Below are positions 9,575 through 17,328 of a stretch of 32,055 nt of DNA, in pieces. The notes under the pieces are model-generated. The model searched no databases, was not told the origin of the DNA, and saw only the letters and a list, made by a program, of their open reading frames with translations. The position numbers and the translations under genes were made by a program. The first letter of the stretch is position 1; every line of letters starts with the position of its first letter. This DNA is from Acidobacteriota bacterium (GTDB taxonomy: Bacteria; Acidobacteriota; Holophagae; Holophagales; Holophagaceae): positions 1 to 32,055 of the forward strand of contig JAJYMZ010000097.1 in assembly GCA_021786615.1 (NCBI GenBank). The letters are read 5' to 3'.

Positions 9575-9651
9575 TGGTGCACCCGACTGGGGTCGAACCA
9601 GCGACCTCTGCCTTCGGAGGGCAGCGCTCTATCCAACTGAGCTACGGGTGC
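9575..9651 (-). tRNA. tRNA-Arg (anticodon CCG), CCA end encoded
   Basis: GCACCCG TA GCTCAGTTGGATAGAGC G CTGCC CTCCGAA GGCAG AGGTC GCTGG TTCGACC CCAGT CGGGTGC A CCA folds as a canonical cloverleaf. Confidence 0.95.
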
Positions 9652-9694
9652 GGCGCGTGTTTATGATGACGCTTTTATTGGGGTGGGCGCAACC
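9633..9694. repeat. 62-bp direct repeat copy I (tRNA 5' part + upstream leader)
   Basis: ccaactgagctacgggtgcggcgcgtg...ggggtgggcgcaacc; 58/62 identical to 9855-9916 at 222-bp offset. Confidence 0.93.
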
Positions 9695-9703
9695 ATCCGC
9701 GCT

Positions 9704-9916
9704 GGCAGCGCTCTCCATCTATCGGACAGTCCCCCGGACTGTCCTCCCGCTCTTCGCTTCGCTCAGTCGCGGAGATGGAGCCTCCCATCTATCGGACAGT
9801 CCCCCGGACTGTCCTCCCGCTCCTCGCTTCGCTCAGTCGCGGAGATGGAGCCTCCCAACTGAGCTACGGGTGCGGCGCGTAGTTATGATGACGCTATTGT
9901 TGGGGTGGGCGCAACC
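9704..9916 (-). pseudogene. Truncated duplicate of tRNA-Arg 5' half, interrupted in the D-loop by the 2x70-bp insertion
   Basis: 9855-9872 matches the tRNA 5' end and 9704-9714 (ggcagcgctct) matches 9620-9630 of the real tRNA. The 140-bp array replaces the 2 nt between these parts. Confidence 0.75.
9715..9854. repeat. Two tandem 70-bp palindromic units
   Basis: 9715-9784 and 9785-9854 differ at one base. Each contains the perfect hairpin GGACAGTCC-CCC-GGACTGTCC; an outer CTCCATCT/AGATGGAG inverted repeat flanks copy 1. Confidence 0.95.
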
Positions 9917-9921
9917 TGGGC

Positions 9922-10701
9922 TCAACTCGAGGTGGCGATGGCTTTGCGCCTCGCGGTCCTGGCGCCACCGGCGAAGTAGCGGCGGACACCGGTGGTGATG
10001 GTGGCGGCGAGCTTCTTGAGAAAGGCTTTGTTCTTGAGCTTGGCTTCTTCTTTCCGGTTGGAGATGAAGGCGCTTTCCACCAGCACCGCGGGCATGGCGG
10101 CGCCCCGCAGCACCACGAAGGGCGCTTGCTTGACACCACGTTCCTTGATGCCCCCCAGCCGGTTGAGCTGGAGCTGCACGGCCACCGCCAGCCGCTCGGA
10201 ATCCTGCAGGTAGGCCTTCTGCGCCATGTCCTCCAGGATGCCCGCCACGACGTTGTCCGTGGCAGGCTGGGCGCCCGCTCCTGCATTTTCCAAGGCCACC
10301 ACCGAAGCCGCATCTTCGTCGCCTTTATCCAGGGACAGGAAATAGACCTCGGAACCCTTGGCGGCCCGCGCCCGCGCGGCATTCAGGTGGATGCTGATGA
10401 AAAGATCCGCCCCGGCCTCGTTGGCGAGCTTCGCGCGATCCCACAAGGGGATGAACGTGTCGTCGCGCCGGACCAGCATCACGTCGAAGCCCGCCGCACT
10501 CAAGGCCGCGCCCAGCTCCTTGACGATGGCAAGAGCCGCATTCTTTTCGAGCAGCCCCTTGGGCCCTTTGGCCCCGGTGTCGTCGCCCCCATGGCCCGCG
10601 TCCAAGGCGATTTTAAGGCGCGGAGCAGCCACCGGCGTTTTGGGACTTTGTCCCCAAGCCAGTAGGCTAAGAAAAGGAATGAGCAGGATTCGCGGGAGCA
10701 T
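9922..10701 (-). CDS. N-acetylmuramoyl-L-alanine amidase (Amidase_3)
   Basis: Signal peptide MLPRILLIPFLSLLAWGQ; LKIALDAGHGGDDTGAKGPKGLLEKNAAL; ISIHLNAA; VLVESAFISN. Confidence 0.92.
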   Translation of the reverse strand: MLPRILLIPFLSLLAWGQSPKTPVAAPRLKIALDAGHGGDDTGAKGPKGLLEKNAALAIVKELGAALSAAGFDVMLVRRDDTFIPLWDRAKLANEAGADLFISIHLNAARARAAKGSEVYFLSLDKGDEDAASVVALENAGAGAQPATDNVVAGILEDMAQKAYLQDSERLAVAVQLQLNRLGGIKERGVKQAPFVVLRGAAMPAVLVESAFISNRKEEAKLKNKAFLKKLAATITTGVRRYFAGGARTARRKAIATSS

Positions 10702-10704
10702 GGG

Positions 10705-11952
10705 ATGTCGTCCAGTGTAAAGGGAATGCGGGATCTTTGGGGAGAAGAGCTGCGCTGGTTCCGGCGCATCGAGGAAACCGTGCACCGGGTCTTCGGCGCC
10801 CACGGCTACCGCGAAATCCGCACGCCCATCCTGGAGTACACCGAGGTCTTCAGGCGCAGCGTCGGGGACAGCTCCGACATCGTCTCCAAGGAGATGTACG
10901 AGTTCCTGGACAAGGGCGGCCGCTCGGTCACCATGCGCCCGGAGAACACCGCGGGCGTGGTGCGGGCCATGGTGGAGCACAAGCTCCTGGTGAACAACGA
11001 TCCGCAGCTGCTCTATTACATGGGCCCCATGTTCCGCTACGAACGCATGCAGGCGGGCCGCTACCGCCAGTTCTGGCAGATCGGCGCGGAAAGTTTCGGC
11101 GTGGCTTCGCCGGAATCGGAAGTGGAATCCCTGGCCATGCTTCTCGATTTTCTTCAAGGACTAGGGCTGAAATTCCTGTCGCTGTCCTTGAATTCCGTGG
11201 GTACCCCGGCATCAAGACCCGACTTCAATGCGGCGTTCCGCGCCTTTTTCGACGGCCGCGCGGACCGCTTCTGCGAAGACTGCCACCGCCGCATCGAAAC
11301 CAATCCCATGCGCATCCTGGACTGCAAGAATCCCGGCTGCCAGGCGGCCCTGGAAGGCCACCCCACCATGGTGGAATTCCTGGACGATGCCTCCAGGGCC
11401 CACCACGCGCGGCTCAAGGAATTGCTGGCGGCCCTGGGCATCCCCTTCATCGAAAACCCGCGCCTGGTGCGGGGTCTGGACTACTACACCCGCACGGCCT
11501 TCGAAGTGCTCAGTTCTGACCTCGGCGCGCAATCCGCCCTGCTGGGGGGCGGCCGCTACGACGGCCTGGTGAAGCAACTGGGCGGTCCCGACACACCCGC
11601 TTTCGGGTGGGCCATCGGCCTGGATCGCCTGGCCATGTTGCTGAAACAGCTCCACGGCGAAGCACTTTCCGAGCCACCGGCCCTGCTCATTCCGCTGGGT
11701 GAAGCAGCCTCGGCCAAAGCCCTTCAGCTGGCGCGGCAATGGTGGGCGCTTGGGCTCAGCGTGCAACTGGAAACCCGCGGCTGCCCCCTGAAGAAGGCCC
11801 TTGCCTCCGCCAACCGCTTGGGCGTGAGCCTCGCCCTGATCCTCGGCGATGGCGAGCTTGAAAAAGGCACCATTTCCGTCAAGCATCTGGACACCGGCGA
11901 GCAGGAGGAATGGGCGCTGGAGGATGTGGCTACAAAACTTAGAAAGGTTTGA
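10705..11952 (+). CDS. hisS: Histidyl-tRNA synthetase
   Basis: VKGMRDLWGEE...REIRTPILEYTEVFRRSVGDSSDIVSKEMYEF...TMRPENTAGVVRA...MGPMFRYERMQAGRYRQFWQIGAE...LVRGLDYYTRTAFEV: class II HisRS motifs. Confidence 0.96.
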   Translation: MSSSVKGMRDLWGEELRWFRRIEETVHRVFGAHGYREIRTPILEYTEVFRRSVGDSSDIVSKEMYEFLDKGGRSVTMRPENTAGVVRAMVEHKLLVNNDPQLLYYMGPMFRYERMQAGRYRQFWQIGAESFGVASPESEVESLAMLLDFLQGLGLKFLSLSLNSVGTPASRPDFNAAFRAFFDGRADRFCEDCHRRIETNPMRILDCKNPGCQAALEGHPTMVEFLDDASRAHHARLKELLAALGIPFIENPRLVRGLDYYTRTAFEVLSSDLGAQSALLGGGRYDGLVKQLGGPDTPAFGWAIGLDRLAMLLKQLHGEALSEPPALLIPLGEAASAKALQLARQWWALGLSVQLETRGCPLKKALASANRLGVSLALILGDGELEKGTISVKHLDTGEQEEWALEDVATKLRKV

Positions 11953-12046
11953 TTGCCGTGAATAGCAGGCCCCGGATGGACCGGTTTCAGTCCTTGTTTC
12001 ATCAACCTGCTGGCTTGCAGGCGGCACTCATCAGCCAGTGAACTTA

Positions 12047-12109
12047 AACGAGGTCTGAGATGAAACCCGTATTGGAGGAACGAGGCCTTCCATGAGGTTT
12101 GCATGGGTG
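12047..12109. repeat. 63-bp dispersed direct repeat, left copy
   Basis: aacgaggtctgagatgaaacccgtattggaggaacgaggccttccatgaggtttgcatgggtg; 54/63 identical without gaps to 17061-17123. Confidence 0.88.
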
Positions 12110-12177
12110 TGTTCCTGAATCCGGATACTCCCTATGCCTGCACCAGTCGAGGAAAAGACAGAGTTCCAGCGGCCCGC

Positions 12178-12966
12178 CTACAAGAGCGTTCGTACCGCGC
12201 CGCCATCTACAAGCAGAGCCTGCCCCGTCACAAACCCCGCCCGCCCCGATGCCAGAAACGCGATCATTGCCGCGATCTCTTCCGGCTGCCCCAGCCGCAG
12301 GGCCGGCGTCGCCGCTTTCCATTCGCCATAAACGGATTCAACGGACGCCTCCGTCCGCCTCGCATTCGCATCCGCGAGCGCCACGAGCCGCTCCGTCTCC
12401 GTATACCCCGGCAGCACCGTGTTCACGGTGACGCCATCCGCCGCCACCTCATCGGCCAGCGTCCGGAAGTAGCCCGTGACTGCTGCCCGTAGCGCGTTTG
12501 ACAGCACCAGCGACGCCACCGGTTGCTTCACCGCGAGCGACGTTATCCCGATCACGCGCCCCCACTTCCGCTCGCGCATCCCCGGTACGAACGCCCGAGT
12601 CATCTCGACCGCACTCCGCAACAGCAACGCCGACGCCGCTTCCCAGGCCGTCCAGTCGTGGCTAAGCGTCAGCCCCGTTGGCGGCCCTCCCGTATTCGTG
12701 ACCAGAATGTCTGCGCGTCCGTACCGCGTCATCATCTGTGCCACGGCCGCCGCGATGCCGTCCGTGGTCGCCAGGTCGGCGGCGATCGGCATCACCGGAT
12801 CGCCGTATGGCGCGAGACGTCTCACCGCGCTCTCCAACGCCGCTGCATCGCGCCCGGCAATCGCGACCTTCGCTCCCTCGCGCGCCAACTCCGCCGCCGT
12901 TGCGAAGCCGATGCCACGGCTCGCGCCGCAGACCAGCGCGACCTTGTCCGTCAGCCCGAAGTCCAT
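12178..12966 (-). CDS. Short-chain dehydrogenase/reductase (SDR)
   Basis: VALVCGASRGIGFATAAELAREGAKVAIAGRD; ILVTNTGGPP; catalytic S/YxxxK region divergent; C-terminal GFVTGQALLVDGGAVRTLL. Confidence 0.88.
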   Translation of the reverse strand: MDFGLTDKVALVCGASRGIGFATAAELAREGAKVAIAGRDAAALESAVRRLAPYGDPVMPIAADLATTDGIAAAVAQMMTRYGRADILVTNTGGPPTGLTLSHDWTAWEAASALLLRSAVEMTRAFVPGMRERKWGRVIGITSLAVKQPVASLVLSNALRAAVTGYFRTLADEVAADGVTVNTVLPGYTETERLVALADANARRTEASVESVYGEWKAATPALRLGQPEEIAAMIAFLASGRAGFVTGQALLVDGGAVRTLL

Positions 12967-13353
12967 CTACTTCTTCCCGCTGCTCAGGTACGCATCTGTA
13001 CCGTCGAGCCAGTCCTGCCGAGGCGGATTGAAGACATCAAGGTCGAGTGTCTCCTCCAGGGCCTCCGCGCGGTGCCGGATGCCGCCAGGAATGATCAGCA
13101 CTTCGCCGGCGTGGATGTCCGTGTATACGTCCCCGGGCTTATCGGCATGCTCACCGATCCAGAAGCGCAGGCACCCCTCGAGGATATAGGTGACCTGCTC
13201 GTTGTGATGGTCGTGCGCGGGGACGATGCACCCCGTTTTCAGGAAGACCTGCGCGACCATAATGTGGTCCGCAGTGACCAGCCTGCGCGAGAGGAGCGGC
13301 GTCATCACTTCGTGCGGGATATCCTTCCAGACGTGCTTCGAGACCTTGCTCAT
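12967..13353 (-). CDS. Cupin domain protein
   Basis: HDHHNEQVTYILEGCLRFWIGE...DIHAGEVLIIPGGIRHRAEALEETLDLDVFNPPRQDWL. Its stop abuts the SDR start. Confidence 0.85.
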   Translation of the reverse strand: MSKVSKHVWKDIPHEVMTPLLSRRLVTADHIMVAQVFLKTGCIVPAHDHHNEQVTYILEGCLRFWIGEHADKPGDVYTDIHAGEVLIIPGGIRHRAEALEETLDLDVFNPPRQDWLDGTDAYLSSGKK

Positions 13354-13665
13354 TCGTGGGGGCCTTTCATGGGAGTGATGGTCCAACAGCGACTACTGAA
13401 ACTGCAATTGCGTGTCTTTTGCAACTGTAGCGTCCAGCCTATTCCACGTCCACGACGACAGTCTGGAGCACTTTCTTGGTGGCGCGTTCCCGCGCGAACA
13501 GGACCCCCCTTGAGGCCCTCGCGGCTGATGTATAGCGTGTATAGCATTCATCCATGGCGGAGTGCACTGGAGTTTGGACATTTCAGGGCCCAGCCGATCG
13601 TGGCAGAGCAAGGATGGGGTCTGGAACCTTTATGGCGTCGCTGCGGTGGTGTATAGCTGCGGGAA

Positions 13666-14007
13666 TTGGTGGATGTGGAGGAGCTGGGCGGAACGATGCG
13701 TCTGGGTGCTTATCCCTGTCGCCTAGCCCCGGATAGCCAAGCCGCCAAGGCCTACGCCAGCACCGAGATCAGCGAACTCCACCACCATCGCTACGAGTTC
13801 AATCACGAGTACCGGAAGACCCTGGAGGACAAGGGCCTGCTATTCACCGGCATGAGTCCCGATGGCGTCTTCGTCGAGATCGTGGAACTGAAAGACCACC
13901 CCTACTTCCTGGCCTGCCAGTTCCACCCCGAGTTCAAGAGCCGCCCCCTGAATCCCCACCCGCTGTTCATGGCGTTCGTGAAGGCGAGCGGGGAGAACCG
14001 AGGCTGA
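13666..14007 (+). pseudogene. pyrG: CTP synthase C-terminal fragment (glutamine amidotransferase end only)
   Basis: [100 protein letters not shown]. Only about 113 aa, no ATG start; a full PyrG is over 500 aa. Confidence 0.88.
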
Positions 14008-14083
14008 AGTCGAGGATAACCACTAGGTCGGAGTGGATGCCCACCATGGCAGTAATTTCGACACCAAATGTCTAGAAGCAGTT

Positions 14084-14503
14084 TCATAACCATCGCAGCA
14101 CGATGAGGGCGCAAGCGAAGCAAAGGAATGCGTGGTAGAGCGCGGGTATGACTTCGTAACGGACCACCAACCTGCGGAAGGCGAACAGCCAGGCATTGGT
14201 CCTTTCGATTTTCCAACGCCGCTTGTATCGGCGGAGCCTCCGTCCATCCTGAGTTTTAGGGCGCACACGGCCCCTCCGGTGGGGGCAGACCAGTTCGATG
14301 CCGCGGTCCGCCAACTGCTCGCGGAAGGGATCACTGTCGTAGGCCCTGTCTGCGATCACGCGAACGGGTTTCTGACGGGGCCTTCCTCTACGCCTCGGGA
14401 CCCGGATGTTTCTCAGGGTTTCGTCCGCGAGACGGATTTCCGCGGGCGATGCCGAGGCGATGAGAAGCCCAAGCGGTAGGCCGTTGCCGTCAACTGCCAG
14501 CAT
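14084..14503 (-). CDS. IS5-family transposase, downstream frame (OrfB), probably made by -1 frameshifting
   Basis: MLAVDGNGLPLGLLIASASPAE...VIADRAYDSDPFREQLADRGIELVCPHRR...RYKRRWKIERTNAWLFAFRRLVVRYE: DDE transposase C-terminus. Confidence 0.88.
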   Translation of the reverse strand: MLAVDGNGLPLGLLIASASPAEIRLADETLRNIRVPRRRGRPRQKPVRVIADRAYDSDPFREQLADRGIELVCPHRRGRVRPKTQDGRRLRRYKRRWKIERTNAWLFAFRRLVVRYEVIPALYHAFLCFACALIVLRWL

Positions 14504-14886
14504 GCACTTCGTTCCCTTGCCCCGTTTGGTGGGTCCGACTGCATCGCCCCCTTTTTCGCGGGAGCGAAGGTCCCATCCAGAAAGGACTCCTCCCAGTCCA
14601 ACTGCCCCCGCTCATCCAATTCCGCGAGGAAAGCCTGCCAGATCCTCAGCCAGGTTCCGTCCGCCTCCCAGCGTTGCAATCGGCGCCAACAGGTGGCTGG
14701 ACTCGGATAGGCGGCCGGGAGATCCCTCCATCGCGCTCCGGTCTTCAACACCCCAAGAATGCCTTCGACGACTGGACGGTCCTCCGCCCAAGGCCGCCCC
14801 CCTTTCTTCCCCGTCGGAAGCGTCGGCAGAAGCGCCGATATCCGCTCCCAATCAGCGTCTGTAAGCCGAATCTCTCCGCGTGCCAT
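14413..14886 (-). CDS. IS5-family transposase, upstream frame (OrfA)
   Basis: MARGEIRLTDADWERISALLPTLPTGKKGGRPWAEDRPVVEGILGVLKTGARWRDLPAAYPSPATCWRRLQRW: DUF4096-type N-terminus. Confidence 0.88.
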   Translation of the reverse strand: MARGEIRLTDADWERISALLPTLPTGKKGGRPWAEDRPVVEGILGVLKTGARWRDLPAAYPSPATCWRRLQRWEADGTWLRIWQAFLAELDERGQLDWEESFLDGTFAPAKKGAMQSDPPNGARERSACWQLTATAYRLGFSSPRHRPRKSVSRTKP

Positions 14887-14984
14887 AGGATTGCCTCCCG
14901 ACAATTCGGTTGCAATTTTCTGGCCTTAGTTATGAAACTGACTCTAATGAATGGTGGAACGATGGAACTTGACCTGGAGGCAAT

Positions 14985-16865
14985 GTGAAGGCTGAACCCT
15001 TTCAAGTCGGCGATGTTCTGAAGGATCCCAAGCGCTTTGTGGTACCTATCTATCAGCGCACTTATGCCTGGACTAGGGCACGACAGCTTGAAAAGTTCTT
15101 CGATTCAGTAGAAGCGAAGGCCGTTGATCGCATTTCTGCCGGCGGCCCTTCCTACCCTCATTACATGGGTGCGTTGCTGTTAAGCCCCAGGGGGAAGTTC
15201 ACCTTCGGTGCCATTCCCGTGTTTGATGTGGTAGACGGGCAGCAGCGCCTCATGACCTATCAGCTTTTTCTTGCGGCATTGCGGGACCTAGGCAGGGTCA
15301 AGGGCTTCGGAGTTCTAGCCGATCAGCTCACGACTTACCTCGTGAACGCAGATACTCCGATCATGAAGGATCGGAAGATTGAACGGTACAAGCTGCACTC
15401 CACTTCCTATGACCGTCCCTTGTTCCGGGATTTGATCGACCTGGATACAGAAGTGCTACGCAGTAAATACCAGCAGCACTTCTTTAAGAACGGGAACATC
15501 AGGGAAACCGCTCCGCTCCCCCTGAGGGCTTGGTGGTTCTTCTGGGAAGAGTCCTTGGCTTTCATCGACGAGGGTGCGCCAGACGACACCTATTCAAGAT
15601 TCCTCGCTCTTTCCAGCGCGGTGCTGGAAGAATTCCGGGTCATTGTCATCACCTTGGATGAAACGGACGATGCTCAGGTTATTTTTGAGACGCTGAATAG
15701 CGGCGGCGAACCCCTTGCGGCCATGGATCTCGTGAGAAATGATGTGTTCCATCGCGCCATCCGCCAGGGAGAGGATCCTGAAATGCTGATGGAATCAAGG
15801 TGGGGTCAGTTTGAAGATGCCTTCTGGAAGGAGGATGCGACCCAGGGCCGAATTCGAAAGCCAAGAATCGACTTCTTCCTTGCCCATGTACTGGCCGCTG
15901 AGAGCGGGAAAGAAGTATTGCTTTCCGAACTTTACGCACACTACAAGGCCTTCGTGACTGCCCGCTCCTTTAAATCCGTAGACGAGGAACTGGAGGTGCT
16001 TCTCCGCCATACACCAACCTATCGAAAGCTGGTTGTTCCGGCGGGAGAGGATGCATTAGCTGACCTTGCCCGCGAATTGCAGGTCTTCGATGTGACAACC
16101 GCGTATCCATTGGTATTCGTTATCGCCGACAGCGATACCGATGAAGCTACTAAGGCTAATTTGTACCGGTTAATTTCCAGCTACATCGTCCGGCGTGCAC
16201 TTTGCGGCCTTACCGCCAAGGGGTACAACCTGATGTTCCTGAGGCTCGCAGCCATCTTCCGAACCGAGGGGGTTTCCGTCTGTACCTTCAGCGAGGCACT
16301 GGCCCAGGCGGAAGGCGATTCAGTGCGCTTCCCGACGGATGAGGACTTTGAAGTGGCAATCACAACTCGCCCTCAATACACTTCGCTTCAGGCCCAGCGG
16401 CTCAACTTCATCCTCCGTCAACTGGAACTGGCATCTCGGGATCGGTTCGATGAAGGGAAATGGCTTCCCGCTTCCCTGACCATCGAGCACGTACTACCTG
16501 AAGATTGGGCTGAACACTGGCCGCTTCCAAGCGGTGCCAGTGCTCCGCTCGATTATGGAGTCCAGGGGAGTGATCCACGTTGGGGTGAAATCGATAGAAG
16601 GCAGATCCTGAAACACTCCCTGGGAAACTTGACCCTGCTGACCCTTCCGAATAACTCAAGGCTTGGAAAACTCCCCTACACGCAAGCCGATTCTCGTAGC
16701 GGCCAATCCAAGCGAGACGCGCTTCGCGCATCGCTGCTGAAGTTGAACCTGGAGATTTCTGCACACGATTCGTGGGATGAGACTCGGATCCAGGAACGTG
16801 CCAAAAGGCTTGCCTCTAGGGCGAAACTTATCTGGCCGCATCCATCAGCTCTCCTTGTAGAGTAA
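14985..16865 (+). CDS. DUF262 + DUF1524 (GmrSD-like) restriction/defence protein
   Basis: GTG start with GGAGG upstream. FVVPIYQRTYAWTRARQLEKFF; VFDVVDGQQRLMTYQLFLAAL (ParB-like DGQQR); LTIEHVLPEDWAEHW (His-Me finger/HNH of DUF1524); HSLGNLTLLTLPNNSRLG. Confidence 0.88.
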   Translation: MKAEPFQVGDVLKDPKRFVVPIYQRTYAWTRARQLEKFFDSVEAKAVDRISAGGPSYPHYMGALLLSPRGKFTFGAIPVFDVVDGQQRLMTYQLFLAALRDLGRVKGFGVLADQLTTYLVNADTPIMKDRKIERYKLHSTSYDRPLFRDLIDLDTEVLRSKYQQHFFKNGNIRETAPLPLRAWWFFWEESLAFIDEGAPDDTYSRFLALSSAVLEEFRVIVITLDETDDAQVIFETLNSGGEPLAAMDLVRNDVFHRAIRQGEDPEMLMESRWGQFEDAFWKEDATQGRIRKPRIDFFLAHVLAAESGKEVLLSELYAHYKAFVTARSFKSVDEELEVLLRHTPTYRKLVVPAGEDALADLARELQVFDVTTAYPLVFVIADSDTDEATKANLYRLISSYIVRRALCGLTAKGYNLMFLRLAAIFRTEGVSVCTFSEALAQAEGDSVRFPTDEDFEVAITTRPQYTSLQAQRLNFILRQLELASRDRFDEGKWLPASLTIEHVLPEDWAEHWPLPSGASAPLDYGVQGSDPRWGEIDRRQILKHSLGNLTLLTLPNNSRLGKLPYTQADSRSGQSKRDALRASLLKLNLEISAHDSWDETRIQERAKRLASRAKLIWPHPSALLVE

Positions 16866-16927
16866 TTGATCAGTTCAGCCAAAATCCCTTCAGCATCCTC
16901 CATTTTCATAATCCCTTTCAGACGCAG

Positions 16928-16960
16928 AAAAGGGGCGGGCCGATTGGCCCGACCCTTTTT
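16928..16960. terminator. Bidirectional-type rho-independent terminator after the DUF262 gene
   Basis: AAAAGGGgCGGGCC-GATT-GGCCCGaCCCTTTTT inverted repeat with A and T tracts. Confidence 0.8.
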
Positions 16961-17060
16961 ACTGACAGCCGATTGCTGACAGCTGCTACTTCCGTCCACC
17001 CTTGGGGGCCCACTCTTCGAGCATGGCGATGGGTGACGTGGGCCCTGGGCATGGGCCGTT

Positions 17061-17123
17061 AACGAGGTCTGAAATGAGAGCCGTATCGGAGGGATGAGGC
17101 ATTCCAAGAGGTTTGTATGGGTG
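17061..17123. repeat. 63-bp dispersed direct repeat, right copy
   Basis: aacgaggtctgaaatgagagccgtatcggagggatgaggcattccaagaggtttgtatgggtg; see 12047-12109. Confidence 0.88.
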
Positions 17124-17241
17124 GATTCATGCTTGTTGATACGCCGGGCAGCGGTCTTGGTCAAGGTAAAGCCCGAGCTTCCGCGACCCTTAATGATCGG
17201 GGTTGAAATGAAATCGCGATCCTGAAAGCCCCAGAACGTTT

Positions 17242-17283
17242 GACTCTCAACTCTCGACTCTCGACTCTCAACTTTCCACTCAT
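17242..17283. repeat. Degenerate heptamer tandem array
   Basis: gactctc aactctc gactctc gactctc aactttc cactcat. Confidence 0.85.
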
Positions 17284-17328
17284 TGGCTCATCCGCGTCCA
17301 CCCGCTAGCCTAGAAGCCGGAGCCTGCC

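Larger units (their letters stand above)
14075..14944 (-). mobile_element. IS5-family insertion sequence (IS427-like)
   Basis: Terminal inverted repeats GAAGCAGTTTCATAAC (14075-14090) and GAGTCAGTTTCATAAC (reverse complement of the right end), flanked by TA on both sides. Two overlapping transposase frames. Confidence 0.85.

Noticed and set aside
9465-9998. 177-aa ORF containing repeated [21 protein letters not shown]
   Set aside because: Runs through the tRNA gene and the 62/70-bp repeats; the peptide repetition only reflects DNA repeats.
11985-12030. CRISPR-repeat-like string ggtttcagtccttgtttcatc
   Set aside because: Single occurrence, no regular spacer-repeat pattern and no cas genes in the window.
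12950-13656. 377-aa plus-strand ORF (12523-13656)
   Set aside because: Antisense to the SDR and cupin genes; Arg/His-rich translation without family motifs.
12047-17123. 63-bp repeats as integron attC sites
   Set aside because: No RYYYAAC/GTTRRRY core pairing at the ends, no strong palindrome and no integrase gene seen.
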